A stretch of DNA of 64,000 bases from Vibrio sp. 14G-20 (GTDB lineage Bacteria; Pseudomonadota; Gammaproteobacteria; Enterobacterales; Vibrionaceae). Positions 40,303 to 49,394 of this stretch are shown here, in pieces. The notes under the pieces are model-generated. The model was not told the origin of the DNA. It saw only the letters and a list, made by a program, of their open reading frames with translations, and made no database searches. The stretch lies in contig NZ_JAPHPW010000018.1 of NCBI RefSeq assembly GCF_026241515.1, positions 29,130-93,129 of the forward strand, written 5' to 3'. The position numbers and the translations under genes are program-made. Position 1 is the first letter of the stretch, and the number at the start of each line of letters is the position of its first letter.

Positions 40303-41486
40303 TACTTTTTCAACCTATAAAACGTTGCAGACGATACCATTAAATTCCCGTGTGCATTCTCACCACCAGAGAGCCTGCCTTGCTCACCAAACGTGAATGG
40401 ACATATGTACGGAAGCCCATTAAGTGCTTGATTTATCTGGTCACAAACCTCATCCATATCTTGTTTAAGGTTCAACATTGGACCCGCACAAAAGATATTG
40501 ATCGCCCCGAGTTTCTCTTCAAGATCCATGTCGTTGTAGTATGAGGAGTGAATGATATTCGCGGCGCGGCTAATCAACTGCTGCTTAGACCCTTGCATCA
40601 AGTAGATGGTGTCACCTTCACTGATGTCTGTGAATAGTTCAATCCCATTACACTCCGTCTCTCTGATCGAATGAGACAATTTGAAATATGGGTAGTCGTA
40701 AGACGAACCGACCTTTCGGCCCAAAGGATAAACAGAAGATTTTTCAAAGATATAGCCATCATCACTGCCACCGATATGGAAGTTTGTCCACTCGTTATAA
40801 ACGGTGACGGCTGGCCTATGGTCTATCTCTAATAATATTCTGTTTCGCACTTTGGTCACGGTACCTGAGTATCGCGTAGGTGTGTGACCAGCACTGAATG
40901 AGGAATAGATAGACTGGGATGCAAATACGACGGTTAAAGACACACCATTGATAGACAGCGACTCTTCGGTGAAGATACTCCAGTTTCCTGAAACCTGATT
41001 ATCTGCAGCACTGCCACCAATAATCGGCACCTCAGTGCCAAATTTCTTATCGATAGCGGCCATCACCTTTTCTTCGTTACCCGGTGTGGAATGCAACAAG
41101 ATAAGATCAGGGATTTCACCTTCTCGGTTGGCGTTCTTGAGTGCCTTGTCGATCGCGCTGAAGGTACTGCGGCCTATGGAGTCGCTGAAATGTTCGATTC
41201 CCGTTCCATAGGCGTTGATCCCCGAGTCATAAATAATGAGAACGCCAATGACTGGACCAGAATGAAAACCAGTTTCGGTCATAATGCCATGACAGGTAGT
41301 ACAACCATGTATGGGAGTGTTAGGGAGAGCATCTACGAAATATTTCTGCACAGCGAGTGTCGAATACTCTTCTGTGCAGTAGCAAATAAGACAGGCAATA
41401 TCGTCAGGGTTTTCCACCCCGCTGAGCAACTCATCTACTGCGATTTTATCGTCTAGGGAGTAAGAGACTTTTGATAGAAATTTCAT
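40302..41486 (-). CDS. FIST-domain sensory protein (NosP-like)
   Basis: A 394-aa protein with FIST N (about 30-225: ACLICYCTEEYSTLAVQKYFVDALPNTPIHGCTTCHGI, IGGSAADNQVSG) and FIST C (about 230-380: HRPAVTVYNEWT, GSKQQLISRAANI, FCAGPMLNL, PFTFGEQGR). Soluble FIST proteins encoded in an operon with a histidine kinase include NosP, a haem-containing nitric-oxide sensor. The translational coupling to the hybrid kinase fits that. Haem binding cannot be read from the sequence. The pair lies just beyond dif and upstream of cbb3 oxidase genes, a respiration neighbourhood. Confidence 0.88.
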   Translation of the reverse strand: MKFLSKVSYSLDDKIAVDELLSGVENPDDIACLICYCTEEYSTLAVQKYFVDALPNTPIHGCTTCHGIMTETGFHSGPVIGVLIIYDSGINAYGTGIEHFSDSIGRSTFSAIDKALKNANREGEIPDLILLHSTPGNEEKVMAAIDKKFGTEVPIIGGSAADNQVSGNWSIFTEESLSINGVSLTVVFASQSIYSSFSAGHTPTRYSGTVTKVRNRILLEIDHRPAVTVYNEWTNFHIGGSDDGYIFEKSSVYPLGRKVGSSYDYPYFKLSHSIRETECNGIELFTDISEGDTIYLMQGSKQQLISRAANIIHSSYYNDMDLEEKLGAINIFCAGPMLNLKQDMDEVCDQINQALNGLPYICPFTFGEQGRLSGGENAHGNLMVSSATFYRLKK

Positions 41487-41601
41487 AGATTCTGGGTAAC
41501 TTTATTAATGCTCTCTTTATAACACTTTAATGCATTGTGTTTCACTGATTTGGTACATATTCCTATCAAAAGACCCGAGGCGTGCCCCAGTTTTATCTCT
41601 G

Positions 41602-41967
41602 TTACTCTTTGGACAAGTTTACAGAAAACGTGCTCACCTGTTGTGGAAATGTAACCGTTATTGAGGAGGTCTTATCATTAGTTTGTAACAGCCAATTTGA
41701 TGGCCCTTTTTCTTCCAGAATTCCGTTTTCATTATAGCTAATGATAAATTTGCCAGTTTTAGATGTTTCGATCGAATACCCTAGGTTATCGCCCGAAATT
41801 AAAACATTATGATTATCAATACCAAATTCACAAGGTTTTGAAACTATACAGTTTACTGTTTCGTTATTATCGTATGTTACTGTTCTCCAAGTAAATGCAG
41901 CTATTAAAATAACCAACATGACGATAATTTGAACAAGCCTGTCTTTTGTTAGCTTTTGTGCCGCCAT
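41602..41967 (-). CDS. Single-pass membrane protein of unknown function
   Basis: A 121-aa protein with one N-terminal membrane helix (LVQIIVMLVILIAAFTW) and a small extracytoplasmic beta domain. The domain has two cysteines (NCIVSKPCEFGI) likely disulfide-bonded, and Asn/Ser-rich strands thereafter. I do not recognise a family. It is divergent from ccoN across 252 bp. Similar short proteins stand beside cco genes in other vibrios (recollection), so a role in oxidase biogenesis is possible but unproven. Confidence 0.65.
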   Translation of the reverse strand: MAAQKLTKDRLVQIIVMLVILIAAFTWRTVTYDNNETVNCIVSKPCEFGIDNHNVLISGDNLGYSIETSKTGKFIISYNENGILEEKGPSNWLLQTNDKTSSITVTFPQQVSTFSVNLSKE

Positions 41968-42219
41968 TATAATCTTTACTCCTTGTTACAAAGTTCAAAG
42001 TTTTTAAATAAAAATCCAATTCCAGACCAAGCGTAAGGTTACTACTCTGTCATTGATTTGTTAATTCAAGTATAGTGTCGCGTTGAAAATGCCACTTTTT
42101 TTTAAAATCAGCAAGTGGAAATAAAGCCCTGAATAGGCTGAATTTCCTTTTCTAATTTGGGTGGCATTACGACGTGAGTCGTGTTGGAAGTAAAGTGTAG
42201 TAAATAAGAAATTGGAAGC

Positions 42220-43653
42220 ATGCAAATGAGCCAAGAAAAGCAGCTTGAACAAAACTACAACTATACGGTCGTCCGTCAATTTACCCTCGTTACAATTTTG
42301 TGGGGTATTGTCGGTATGGGCGTTGGTGTTTTGATTGCCGCTCAATTAGTTTGGCCACAGCTAAACTTTGATACGCCGTGGTTGACGTACAGTCGTTTAC
42401 GTCCCCTGCATACTAATGCGGTTATTTTTGCGTTCGGTACAAGTGCGCTGTTTGCAACATCATATTATGTTGTACAACGTACCTGTCAGACGCGTCTCTT
42501 TGGTGGCCCTCTCGTAGCCTTTACCTTTTGGGGTTGGCAAGCGATTATCCTGTCCGCTGCAATTACTTTACCGTTAGGTTTAACCTCTGGTAAAGAATAC
42601 GCAGAACTTGAATGGCCAATCGATATTGCTATTACTCTTGTGTGGGTAGCTTATGCGGTCGTGTTCTTCGGAACCATGATTAAACGTAAGACATCGCACA
42701 TTTATGTAGCAAACTGGTTCTTCGGAGCCTTCATCATCACGGTTGCCGTGTTGCACATCGTTAACAGCCTAGCTGTTCCTGTCTCTGCGTTTAAATCGTA
42801 CTCGATTTATTCCGGAGCGATCGATGCAATGGTGCAATGGTGGTACGGACACAATGCGGTAGGCTTCCTATTGACAGCTGGTTTCCTAGGTATGATGTAC
42901 TACTTCGTTCCTAAACAAGCTGGTCGCCCTGTTTACTCTTACCGTTTGTCGATTGTTCACTTCTGGGCTCTTGTGTCACTGTATATCTGGGCTGGTCCTC
43001 ACCACCTACACTACACTGCACTTCCTGACTGGACTCAATCTCTAGGTATGGTTATGTCTTTGGTTCTGTTTGCTCCTTCTTGGGGTGGCATGATCAACGG
43101 TATTATGACTCTATCTGGCGCGTGGCATAAGCTTCGCTATGACCCAATCCTACGTTTCCTAATCGTTTCTCTATCATTCTACGGCATGTCGACTTTCGAA
43201 GGCCCAATGATGGCAATCAAAACGGTTAATGCACTATCTCACTACACGGACTGGACTATCGGTCACGTTCACTCTGGTGCGTTAGGTTGGGTTGCAATGG
43301 TTTCTATCGGTTCGGTTTACCACTTAGTTCCTAAACTATTTGGTCAAGAGCGTATGTACTCTGTATCTCTAATCAATGTTCACTTCTGGTTAGCAACGAT
43401 TGGTACGGTTTTCTACATTGTTGCAATGTGGATCTCTGGCGTGATGCAAGGTCTGATGTGGCGTGCGGTTAACTCTGACGGTACATTAACTTACAGCTTC
43501 GTTGAATCTGTAGAAGCGTCTTACCCGTTCTACTTTGTACGTTTCTTAGGTGGTTTCATCTTCCTATCTGGTATGTTCTTAATGGCATACAACACGTACA
43601 AAACTGTTTCTGCACCTAAAGATAGCCTTAAAGCTATCCCTCAACCGGCTTAA
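42220..43653 (+). CDS. ccoN: cbb3-type cytochrome c oxidase subunit I
   Basis: CcoN is the catalytic subunit of the high-affinity cbb3 terminal oxidase, with haem b, haem b3 and CuB. The 477-aa polytopic protein has the haem-copper oxidase core, including YGHNAVGF, the CuB-ligand pair WAGPHHLHYTALPDW, and HVHSGALGW near the end. A second start (ATG at 42226, MSQEKQ) has better spacing from GGAAG and may be the true one. It opens the ccoNOQP operon used under low oxygen. Confidence 0.96.
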   Translation: MQMSQEKQLEQNYNYTVVRQFTLVTILWGIVGMGVGVLIAAQLVWPQLNFDTPWLTYSRLRPLHTNAVIFAFGTSALFATSYYVVQRTCQTRLFGGPLVAFTFWGWQAIILSAAITLPLGLTSGKEYAELEWPIDIAITLVWVAYAVVFFGTMIKRKTSHIYVANWFFGAFIITVAVLHIVNSLAVPVSAFKSYSIYSGAIDAMVQWWYGHNAVGFLLTAGFLGMMYYFVPKQAGRPVYSYRLSIVHFWALVSLYIWAGPHHLHYTALPDWTQSLGMVMSLVLFAPSWGGMINGIMTLSGAWHKLRYDPILRFLIVSLSFYGMSTFEGPMMAIKTVNALSHYTDWTIGHVHSGALGWVAMVSIGSVYHLVPKLFGQERMYSVSLINVHFWLATIGTVFYIVAMWISGVMQGLMWRAVNSDGTLTYSFVESVEASYPFYFVRFLGGFIFLSGMFLMAYNTYKTVSAPKDSLKAIPQPA

Positions 43654-43664
43654 GGAGATTTAGA

Positions 43665-44285
43665 ATGAGCTCAAATTCAAATAATCGCCATGAGTTGGTA
43701 GAGAAGAACGTTGGCCTACTAGCGATTCTTATCGTTATTGCTATCAGTTTTGGTGCTTTAGTAGAAATTACCCCACTTATTTTCCAAAAGCAGACTACTG
43801 AACCTGTAGAAAATCTACGTGTTTACTCTGCTCTGGAAATGGAAGGTCGTGATATCTACATTCGCGAAGGTTGTAACGTATGTCACAGCCAAATGATTCG
43901 TCCTTTCCGCTCTGAAACTGAACGTTACGGTCACTACTCTGTAGCCGGCGAAAGCGTTTGGGAACACCCATTCCTATGGGGTTCTAAGCGTACTGGTCCT
44001 GATCTAGCGCGTGTTGGTGACCGTTACTCTGATGAGTGGCACCGTGTTCACCTTATCGACCCTCGTGAACTTGTTCCTGAATCAAACATGCCTGGTTTCC
44101 CATGGCTTGCTGAGAATGTACTTGATGGCAAATTGACTCAACAGAAGCTTGAAATCTTCCGTAATCAATTTGGTGTTCCTTACACAGACGAACAAATTGC
44201 TAACGCTAAACAAGATGTTGAAGGAAAAACAGAGATGGATGCAATCATCGCTTACCTTCAATCGCTTGGCCACGCAATGAAATAA
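43665..44285 (+). CDS. ccoO: cbb3-type cytochrome c oxidase subunit II (mono-haem c)
   Basis: CcoO is a membrane-anchored mono-haem cytochrome c that feeds electrons to CcoN. The 206-aa product has an N-terminal membrane helix (VGLLAILIVIAISFGALVEI) and a CxxCH haem site (REGCNVCHSQMIRPF). A distal methionine lies near ESNMPGFPWL. It follows ccoN by 11 bp with a TAAGGAG ribosome-binding site and precedes ccoQ by 9 bp. Confidence 0.96.
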   Translation: MSSNSNNRHELVEKNVGLLAILIVIAISFGALVEITPLIFQKQTTEPVENLRVYSALEMEGRDIYIREGCNVCHSQMIRPFRSETERYGHYSVAGESVWEHPFLWGSKRTGPDLARVGDRYSDEWHRVHLIDPRELVPESNMPGFPWLAENVLDGKLTQQKLEIFRNQFGVPYTDEQIANAKQDVEGKTEMDAIIAYLQSLGHAMK

Positions 44286-44294
44286 GGAATAATT

Positions 44295-44468
44295 ATGGAC
44301 ATTATTACATTTCAAAGTGTTTGGACTGTTACTGTTTTTGCTTGTTTCATCGGCATCGTTTGGTGGGCTTTCGGTAAAAATCGTAAGTCGCGCTTCGACG
44401 AAGATGCAAACCTAGTGTTCGCTGATGAAGCACCTGCGAAAGATAAAAATCAAGGAGTGACGAAGTAA
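44295..44468 (+). CDS. ccoQ: cbb3-type oxidase subunit CcoQ
   Basis: A 57-aa single-helix protein (ITFQSVWTVTVFACFIGIVWWAFG followed by KNRKSRFDEDANLVFADE). This matches CcoQ/FixQ, which stabilises the cbb3 complex. It was not listed as an obvious ORF because of its length. It sits between ccoO and ccoP, and its TAA overlaps the ccoP ATG (TAATG). An AAGGAATA ribosome-binding site precedes it. Confidence 0.93.
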   Translation: MDIITFQSVWTVTVFACFIGIVWWAFGKNRKSRFDEDANLVFADEAPAKDKNQGVTK

Positions 44469-45442
44469 TGAGTACATTCTGGAGTATTTGGGTAACAGTA
44501 ATCACAATCGGTACGTTGATTGGCTGTGCAGCCTTACTTCGTTGGTGTTCCAACGATAAAACAGGTGTAGAAGAAGGTCAGGACATGGGCCATGAATACG
44601 ATGGTATTCGTGAGCTTAATAACCCACTACCTAAATGGTGGACATACCTTTTCGTTAGCACAATTGTATTTGCAGCTGTTTATCTAGCTCTATACCCAGG
44701 CCTTGGCAACTTTAAAGGTCTACTAGGTTGGACGAGTTCAAACCAAACAGTTCGTAGCGTAGAAGAGTCTCGCTCTGCAATCGCTGCTGCGCAAGCAAAC
44801 AAACAGTTAGACGCATACGCGAAAGAGCTTGATGATGCAGACACCTACTTTGGTGAAGCATTCAGAAAGCTAGCTCACGACGAAAATGGTCTACGTTCAG
44901 TCCCTGACATTGCGTCAGATGCTGATGCAATCAAAGTGGGCCAACGTTTGTTCCTACAAAACTGTTCTCAGTGTCACGGCTCTGATGCACGTGGTCAGAA
45001 AAGTTTCCCGAACCTAACTGATGACGTATGGCTATATGGTGGTGAACCACAAGCTATCGTTACTACCATCATGCATGGTCGTGTCGGTCAAATGCCAGGT
45101 TGGAAAGACGCTCTTGGCGAAGAAGGCGTAAAAGAAGTAGTTAGCTACACGCTTAGCCTTTCAGGTCGTAGCGTAAACGCACGTGAAGCCGAAGCTGGTA
45201 AAGCGCGCTTTGTAGTGTGTGCAGCGTGTCACGGTACTGATGGTAAGGGTAACCCTGCTGTTGGTGCTCCTGACCTAACAGACCGCGATTGGTTGTTTGG
45301 CGATTCTCGTGCTGATGTAACTGAAACAGTAATGAACGGTCGTTCTGGTGTAATGCCGGCTTGGAAGGACATCCTCGGTGAGGATAAGGTACAGCTCGTC
45401 GCTGCCTACGTCTGGAGCCTCAGCAACTCAGATAAAGAGTAA
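44468..45442 (+). CDS. ccoP: cbb3-type cytochrome c oxidase subunit III (di-haem c)
   Basis: CcoP carries two c-type haems that receive electrons from soluble cytochromes. The 324-aa product has two N-terminal hydrophobic segments (about 5-22 and 57-78), then CSQCHG (near 162) and CAACHG (near 256), the two haem sites. Each has a downstream methionine (GQMPGWKD, GVMPAWKD). It ends the ccoNOQP transcript at a terminator at 45453. Confidence 0.96.
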   Translation: MSTFWSIWVTVITIGTLIGCAALLRWCSNDKTGVEEGQDMGHEYDGIRELNNPLPKWWTYLFVSTIVFAAVYLALYPGLGNFKGLLGWTSSNQTVRSVEESRSAIAAAQANKQLDAYAKELDDADTYFGEAFRKLAHDENGLRSVPDIASDADAIKVGQRLFLQNCSQCHGSDARGQKSFPNLTDDVWLYGGEPQAIVTTIMHGRVGQMPGWKDALGEEGVKEVVSYTLSLSGRSVNAREAEAGKARFVVCAACHGTDGKGNPAVGAPDLTDRDWLFGDSRADVTETVMNGRSGVMPAWKDILGEDKVQLVAAYVWSLSNSDKE

Positions 45443-45452
45443 CATAATAATA

Positions 45453-45479
45453 ACAGCCCCTTCTTAAGGGGCTGTCTTT
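45453..45479 (+). terminator. Rho-independent terminator of ccoNOQP
   Basis: ACAGCCCCTT pairs with AAGGGGCTGT with a short loop, followed by CTTTCTTTT; it lies 10 bp past ccoP. Confidence 0.8.
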
Positions 45480-45550
45480 CTTTTACAGTTATAACCTTAA
45501 GTGTTTGTAAAAATTAGTTTTATTTCATTGGATATATTGAGAATAATAAT

Positions 45551-46030
45551 ATGGTACAACCTTGGTATAAGCAGTTTTGGCCGTGGTTTTTGATCTTCCT
45601 AACCGTTGGCGTTTCTATGCTAACATTGGTTCGAGTCGCGATACTTACCAACCATTCAGTTAACGTTGTCACTGAAGATTACTATAAAAAAGGTAAAGGT
45701 ATTAATGTCGACATTTCAAAAGTAAACGTTGCTAAAAAGCTTGGCCTATCAGCTTCAGTTAGCGAGAAAGGTAACTCAGTTATCATTACCCTAGACAAAG
45801 GCAAGCTAGACCACTTCCCTGCTATTAGCGCAATGTTCGTGCACCGAACGCTCCCTGACCGTGATTTTACTCAGCTACTGACCGCTGATGCGAGCGGCAA
45901 CTACACGTTGACTCTGGACCATGAAATACAAGGTCCATGGTTTATCGAGCTTTCTCCGCATGATTCTGAATGGTTAGTGCAAGGTCGCATGAACTTCCCA
46001 ATTGATACTCCTACTCAACTAACGAACTAA
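45551..46030 (+). CDS. ccoH: cbb3 oxidase maturation protein CcoH (FixH family)
   Basis: A 159-aa protein with one N-terminal membrane helix (FWPWFLIFLTVGVSMLTLVRVAIL) and a periplasmic Ig-like domain (VVTEDYYKKGKGINVDISK, then HRTLPDRDFTQLL and GPWFIELSP). This is the FixH/CcoH pattern, a factor needed for stable assembly of the cbb3 oxidase. It starts the ccoHIS maturation group, and ccoI begins 5 bp downstream. No ccoG gene lies between ccoP and ccoH, unlike the order in rhizobia. Confidence 0.88.
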   Translation: MVQPWYKQFWPWFLIFLTVGVSMLTLVRVAILTNHSVNVVTEDYYKKGKGINVDISKVNVAKKLGLSASVSEKGNSVIITLDKGKLDHFPAISAMFVHRTLPDRDFTQLLTADASGNYTLTLDHEIQGPWFIELSPHDSEWLVQGRMNFPIDTPTQLTN

Positions 46031-46035
46031 AGCTT

Positions 46036-48408
46036 ATGTGTGAATCCTGTTATCACTGCGGTGAAGATGTACCAGCGGAAACGGATTTTAAAGTAGAAAT
46101 CTTAGGATCGGTTCGACCGATGTGTTGTCCAGGTTGCGAAACCGTAGCCCAGACAATCGTTGATAGCGGTTTGGTCTCTTATTACCAATATCGTACCGCT
46201 CCGGCTGAAAAAGCAGATCTAGTGCCAGAGCAACTTCTGGCACTCAGTCATTACGACAACGAAGATGTTCAATTGGAGTTCGTCCGTAACTCTGAAAACA
46301 CCTCTGAAGTGACATTGTCACTAGAAGGTGTCTCTTGTGCTGCTTGTGCATGGCTTATTGAGAAGCAAGTCTCTTCAAAGTTAGGGGTTGTGAGTATTCG
46401 TGTTAATACCACGACTAACCGCGCCCTGCTCAGTTGGGACAACACTCAGACAAAACTGAGCGAGCTGTTGTCTGCAATCCATACCTTAGGCTACAAAGCC
46501 GCACCATTCGAGGCTGATCAACAAGAAGCCGCCTATCATCGTTCGATGAAGAATTATCTCTATCGTCTTGGTATTGCTGGTTTAGCAACCATGCAGGTCA
46601 TGATGCTGGCTGTGGCGCTTTATCTTGAAGTCTTTGGTAACCTTGAGCCCGAATTCAAAAGCTACTTCCGTTGGGTGAGCTTAATCTTCGCAACACCAGT
46701 TCTGCTCTACTCTGCATTGCCTTTCTATATCAACGCGTGGCGTAGCATCAAAGGTCGAACATTGGGTATGGATGTGCCTGTGTCGATCGCTCTGTTGTTT
46801 GCTTACGTTGCAAGTTTGGTCGCAACGGTGACTGAAAAAGGTGAAGTATTCTTCGAATCTATCTCGATGTTCACCTTCTTCCTACTGCTTGGTCGTTTCC
46901 TTGAAATGCGCGCTCGTCGTAAAGCAGCCGCCGCTAGTGGTAATCTGCTTAAGCTCGTTCCTGCTATGGCAACAACGTTAGATGGCGAACAAGTTCCGGT
47001 AAAAACCTTAAAAATTGGCGACCAAATTCGCGTTCTTCCGGGTGAACACATTCCTGCCGATGGCAAAGTATTGTCTGGCAGAGTTCATATCGATGAATCG
47101 ATGCTAACTGGCGAATCTATCCATGTAGTCAAAAACGAAGGTGATACCGTCTTTGCTGGCACATTGAATGGTGATGAATCGTTTGAATTGGAAGTGATGA
47201 CGTCAAAAGCGGATTCGGTTATTTCCAATATCGTTCGCCTGCAAGACGAAGCGCAATTGTCTAAACCTCGCATCGCAGAAATTGCTGATGTTGTGGCTCG
47301 ATACTTTGTTGCGGTGATCTTAGTCATTTCGTTCGGTACTTGGTTTTACTGGCACCAAACACGACCAGAAGACGCTTTCTGGATCATGCTTTCGGTATTG
47401 GTAGCAACGTGTCCCTGTGCTCTGTCACTTGCAACACCGACGGCGATTACCTGCTCCACTTCTCGTATGGGTAACTTCGGTATCTTGCTACGTAAAGGGC
47501 ATGTATTCGAAACCTTGTGCAAAGTGAATCACTTGATCATCGATAAAACAGGCACATTGACTGAGGGTGATATTCGTATCAGCCAAGTTGAAACCTTCGC
47601 TGAACTTGATAAAGACACTTGTGTCAAAGTAGCGGCGAGCCTGGAACAACACGCTAACCACCCTATCGCTAAAGCGTTCAAGACTCATATTTCAGATGAT
47701 ATCGAAGTAGAGTCTGTCAATAACGTAATTGGTTCAGGCATCACTGGTGAGTGGAACGGCCAAGAAGTTGCGATTGGTAGTAGCGAATTCATTCTAGGTG
47801 AAGCTCAACCATCGGAAAGCAACGGCATATACTTGTCGATGGCGGGTCGTCATATCGCGACATTCACTTATGAAGATCCCATTCGTAAAGAAAGCATCGA
47901 GTTTATTAAGCAATTTAAAGAAGCGGGAATCAAAACGACTCTGCTGACTGGCGATTCTATGATTAACGCGAAGCCTGTTGCTGAAGAGATCGGTATTACT
48001 GATATTGTTGCTAACGCGAAACCTGAAGATAAACTTGCTTACCTAAACTCTCGAGATGCAAGTGACATTACCATGATGGTTGGCGATGGCATTAACGATG
48101 CCCCTATTCTTGCGGGTGCCCACCTTTCAGTCGCTATGGGCGGCGGTACCGATGTGGCGAAAGCCTCTGCGGATATGGTGTTATTGGGTGATAAGCTCGA
48201 TAGATTACTTAAGTCGCGTACTTTGGCGTTAAAAACGCGTAAGATAATCCGTGAAAACCTAGCTTGGTCATTAGGATATAACTTACTTATCCTTCCATTA
48301 GCTGTCGCAGGTTTGGTTGCTCCATACATTGCCGTTGTGGGCATGTCTGCCAGCTCTATTATTGTTGTGTCTAACTCGTTAAGGCTTTTAAAAGAGCAAG
48401 GTAAATAA
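46036..48408 (+). CDS. ccoI: Copper-exporting P1B-ATPase for cbb3 assembly
   Basis: CcoI/FixI exports Cu+ to the periplasm for insertion into the CuB site of cbb3 oxidase. The 790-aa product has an N-terminal Cys-rich metal-binding region (CYHCGEDV and CCPGC), then a HMA-like motif (SCAACAWLIEK). Eight expected helices carry the CPC motif (ATCPCALSLATPT). DKTGT, TGES and GDGINDAP complete the P-type core. A matS sequence is embedded in the gene at 46309-46321. Its TAA overlaps the ccoS ATG. Confidence 0.94.
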   Translation: MCESCYHCGEDVPAETDFKVEILGSVRPMCCPGCETVAQTIVDSGLVSYYQYRTAPAEKADLVPEQLLALSHYDNEDVQLEFVRNSENTSEVTLSLEGVSCAACAWLIEKQVSSKLGVVSIRVNTTTNRALLSWDNTQTKLSELLSAIHTLGYKAAPFEADQQEAAYHRSMKNYLYRLGIAGLATMQVMMLAVALYLEVFGNLEPEFKSYFRWVSLIFATPVLLYSALPFYINAWRSIKGRTLGMDVPVSIALLFAYVASLVATVTEKGEVFFESISMFTFFLLLGRFLEMRARRKAAAASGNLLKLVPAMATTLDGEQVPVKTLKIGDQIRVLPGEHIPADGKVLSGRVHIDESMLTGESIHVVKNEGDTVFAGTLNGDESFELEVMTSKADSVISNIVRLQDEAQLSKPRIAEIADVVARYFVAVILVISFGTWFYWHQTRPEDAFWIMLSVLVATCPCALSLATPTAITCSTSRMGNFGILLRKGHVFETLCKVNHLIIDKTGTLTEGDIRISQVETFAELDKDTCVKVAASLEQHANHPIAKAFKTHISDDIEVESVNNVIGSGITGEWNGQEVAIGSSEFILGEAQPSESNGIYLSMAGRHIATFTYEDPIRKESIEFIKQFKEAGIKTTLLTGDSMINAKPVAEEIGITDIVANAKPEDKLAYLNSRDASDITMMVGDGINDAPILAGAHLSVAMGGGTDVAKASADMVLLGDKLDRLLKSRTLALKTRKIIRENLAWSLGYNLLILPLAVAGLVAPYIAVVGMSASSIIVVSNSLRLLKEQGK
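46309..46321. promoter_or_regulatory. matS site (MatP binding) inside ccoI
   Basis: GTGACATTGTCAC fits the published matS consensus GTGACRNYGTCAC at every position (R=A, N=T, Y=T). The site lies 7.9 kb from dif, inside the terminus macrodomain. By eye it is the only exact match I found in the window. Confidence 0.8.
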
Positions 48409-48644
48409 TGGAAAGTTTATACATCCTGATCCCCATTGCGATTGTACTGGTGTGCATTGCTGTTGGTATTTTTCTATGGGCGGTGAAGAGCGAACAGTTT
48501 GAAGACCTAGAACGTCAAGGTCACAACATTCTGTTTGATGAAGACGAAAAGGCTCACAACCATTCTGATAGTAAACCTGCCAAGAATGAGAAAGCTAACG
48601 GCGAAAGCCAAACTAACGTAGACAAAAAGAACGATGACGCCTGA
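48408..48644 (+). CDS. ccoS: cbb3 oxidase maturation protein CcoS
   Basis: A 78-aa protein with one membrane helix (YILIPIAIVLVCIAVGIFLWAVKS) followed by EDLERQGHNILFDEDE, the CcoS/FixS signature, and a charged tail. CcoS is needed for haem and copper insertion into the oxidase. It overlaps ccoI by 1 nt and the next gene by 11 bp, so all are translationally coupled. Confidence 0.93.
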   Translation: MESLYILIPIAIVLVCIAVGIFLWAVKSEQFEDLERQGHNILFDEDEKAHNHSDSKPAKNEKANGESQTNVDKKNDDA

Positions 48645-49308
48645 CTGGATCGGAGCCTTTGTTGTTGGATTGATCGGCGCAGGCCACTGCATGGGAATGT
48701 GTGGTGGTATTGCGTCGCTGCTTTCGATTGGCAATAGTAAACCTTCCCCTGTTATTCCCCTACTTTATAACCTAGGGCGATTGCTGAGCTATGCCGTGAT
48801 TGGCGGTGTGATTGGCAGTGCAATCTCTTCGATAGGTCAGCTAAGCGATTTTAACGCTCTGCTGGGTTGGCTGCGATTATTTGCTGCTGCCTTTATGATC
48901 GTCTTAGGTTTGTATATCGGTAAATGGTGGTTCGGCTTGTTGTTCTTTGAAAAAGTCGGACAGAAGCTATGGCGCTATATCTCTCCTTTAGGTAAATCAT
49001 TTCTACCATTGAAGCACCCTAGCCACGCTTTACCGTTTGGCTTTATTTGGGGTTGGCTACCATGTGGCTTAGTTTACTCAATGCTTACGTGGGCGGCCGT
49101 ATCAGGAAGTTGGTACAACGGAGCCGGTATCATGCTTGCTTTCGGTTTAGGTACGCTACCAGCAATGCTCACAGTGGGTATGGGCGCTAATTTCATCAAA
49201 AAATTGCAACAAGCTGATTTATTTCGCCAATTAGGCGCAATTTTAATCCTCATTTACGGTTTCTATACCGGATATATGGCATTGCAGCTCATTATTTATA
49301 CCGTATAG
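48634..49308 (+). CDS. SafE/TauE-family membrane protein of the cco cluster
   Basis: A 224-aa polytopic protein with six or more hydrophobic helices and the motif GAGHCMGMCGGIA near the N-terminus. It also has GFIWGWLPCGLVYSML later. These Cys-rich CMGMCGG and LPCGLVY motifs are typical of the SafE/HMA-type family found next to cco maturation genes. The family is often annotated as sulfite exporter TauE/SafE. Because the cysteines are conserved and the neighbours handle copper, a role in metal or thiol handling for cbb3 is more likely than sulfite export (inference). Confidence 0.8.
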   Translation: MTPDWIGAFVVGLIGAGHCMGMCGGIASLLSIGNSKPSPVIPLLYNLGRLLSYAVIGGVIGSAISSIGQLSDFNALLGWLRLFAAAFMIVLGLYIGKWWFGLLFFEKVGQKLWRYISPLGKSFLPLKHPSHALPFGFIWGWLPCGLVYSMLTWAAVSGSWYNGAGIMLAFGLGTLPAMLTVGMGANFIKKLQQADLFRQLGAILILIYGFYTGYMALQLIIYTV

Positions 49309-49364
49309 GCAATCTTTAAATCCGGTTTTTTTACTACCCAACTGGATAAAGGAATGCTAAAATA

Positions 49365-49378
49365 TTGACGTATATCAA
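49365..49378. promoter_or_regulatory. FNR box upstream of fnr
   Basis: TTGACGTATATCAA matches the FNR consensus TTGAT-N4-ATCAA except at one base. It lies 17 bp before the fnr start codon, so it may repress fnr transcription (autoregulation, inference). Confidence 0.7.
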
Positions 49379-49394
49379 ATAGTGAAAGATTGTT

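Noticed and set aside
42054..42073. Possible FNR box upstream of ccoN (TTGATTTGTTAATTCAA)
   Set aside because: The second half-site and spacing do not fit TTGAT-N4-ATCAA.
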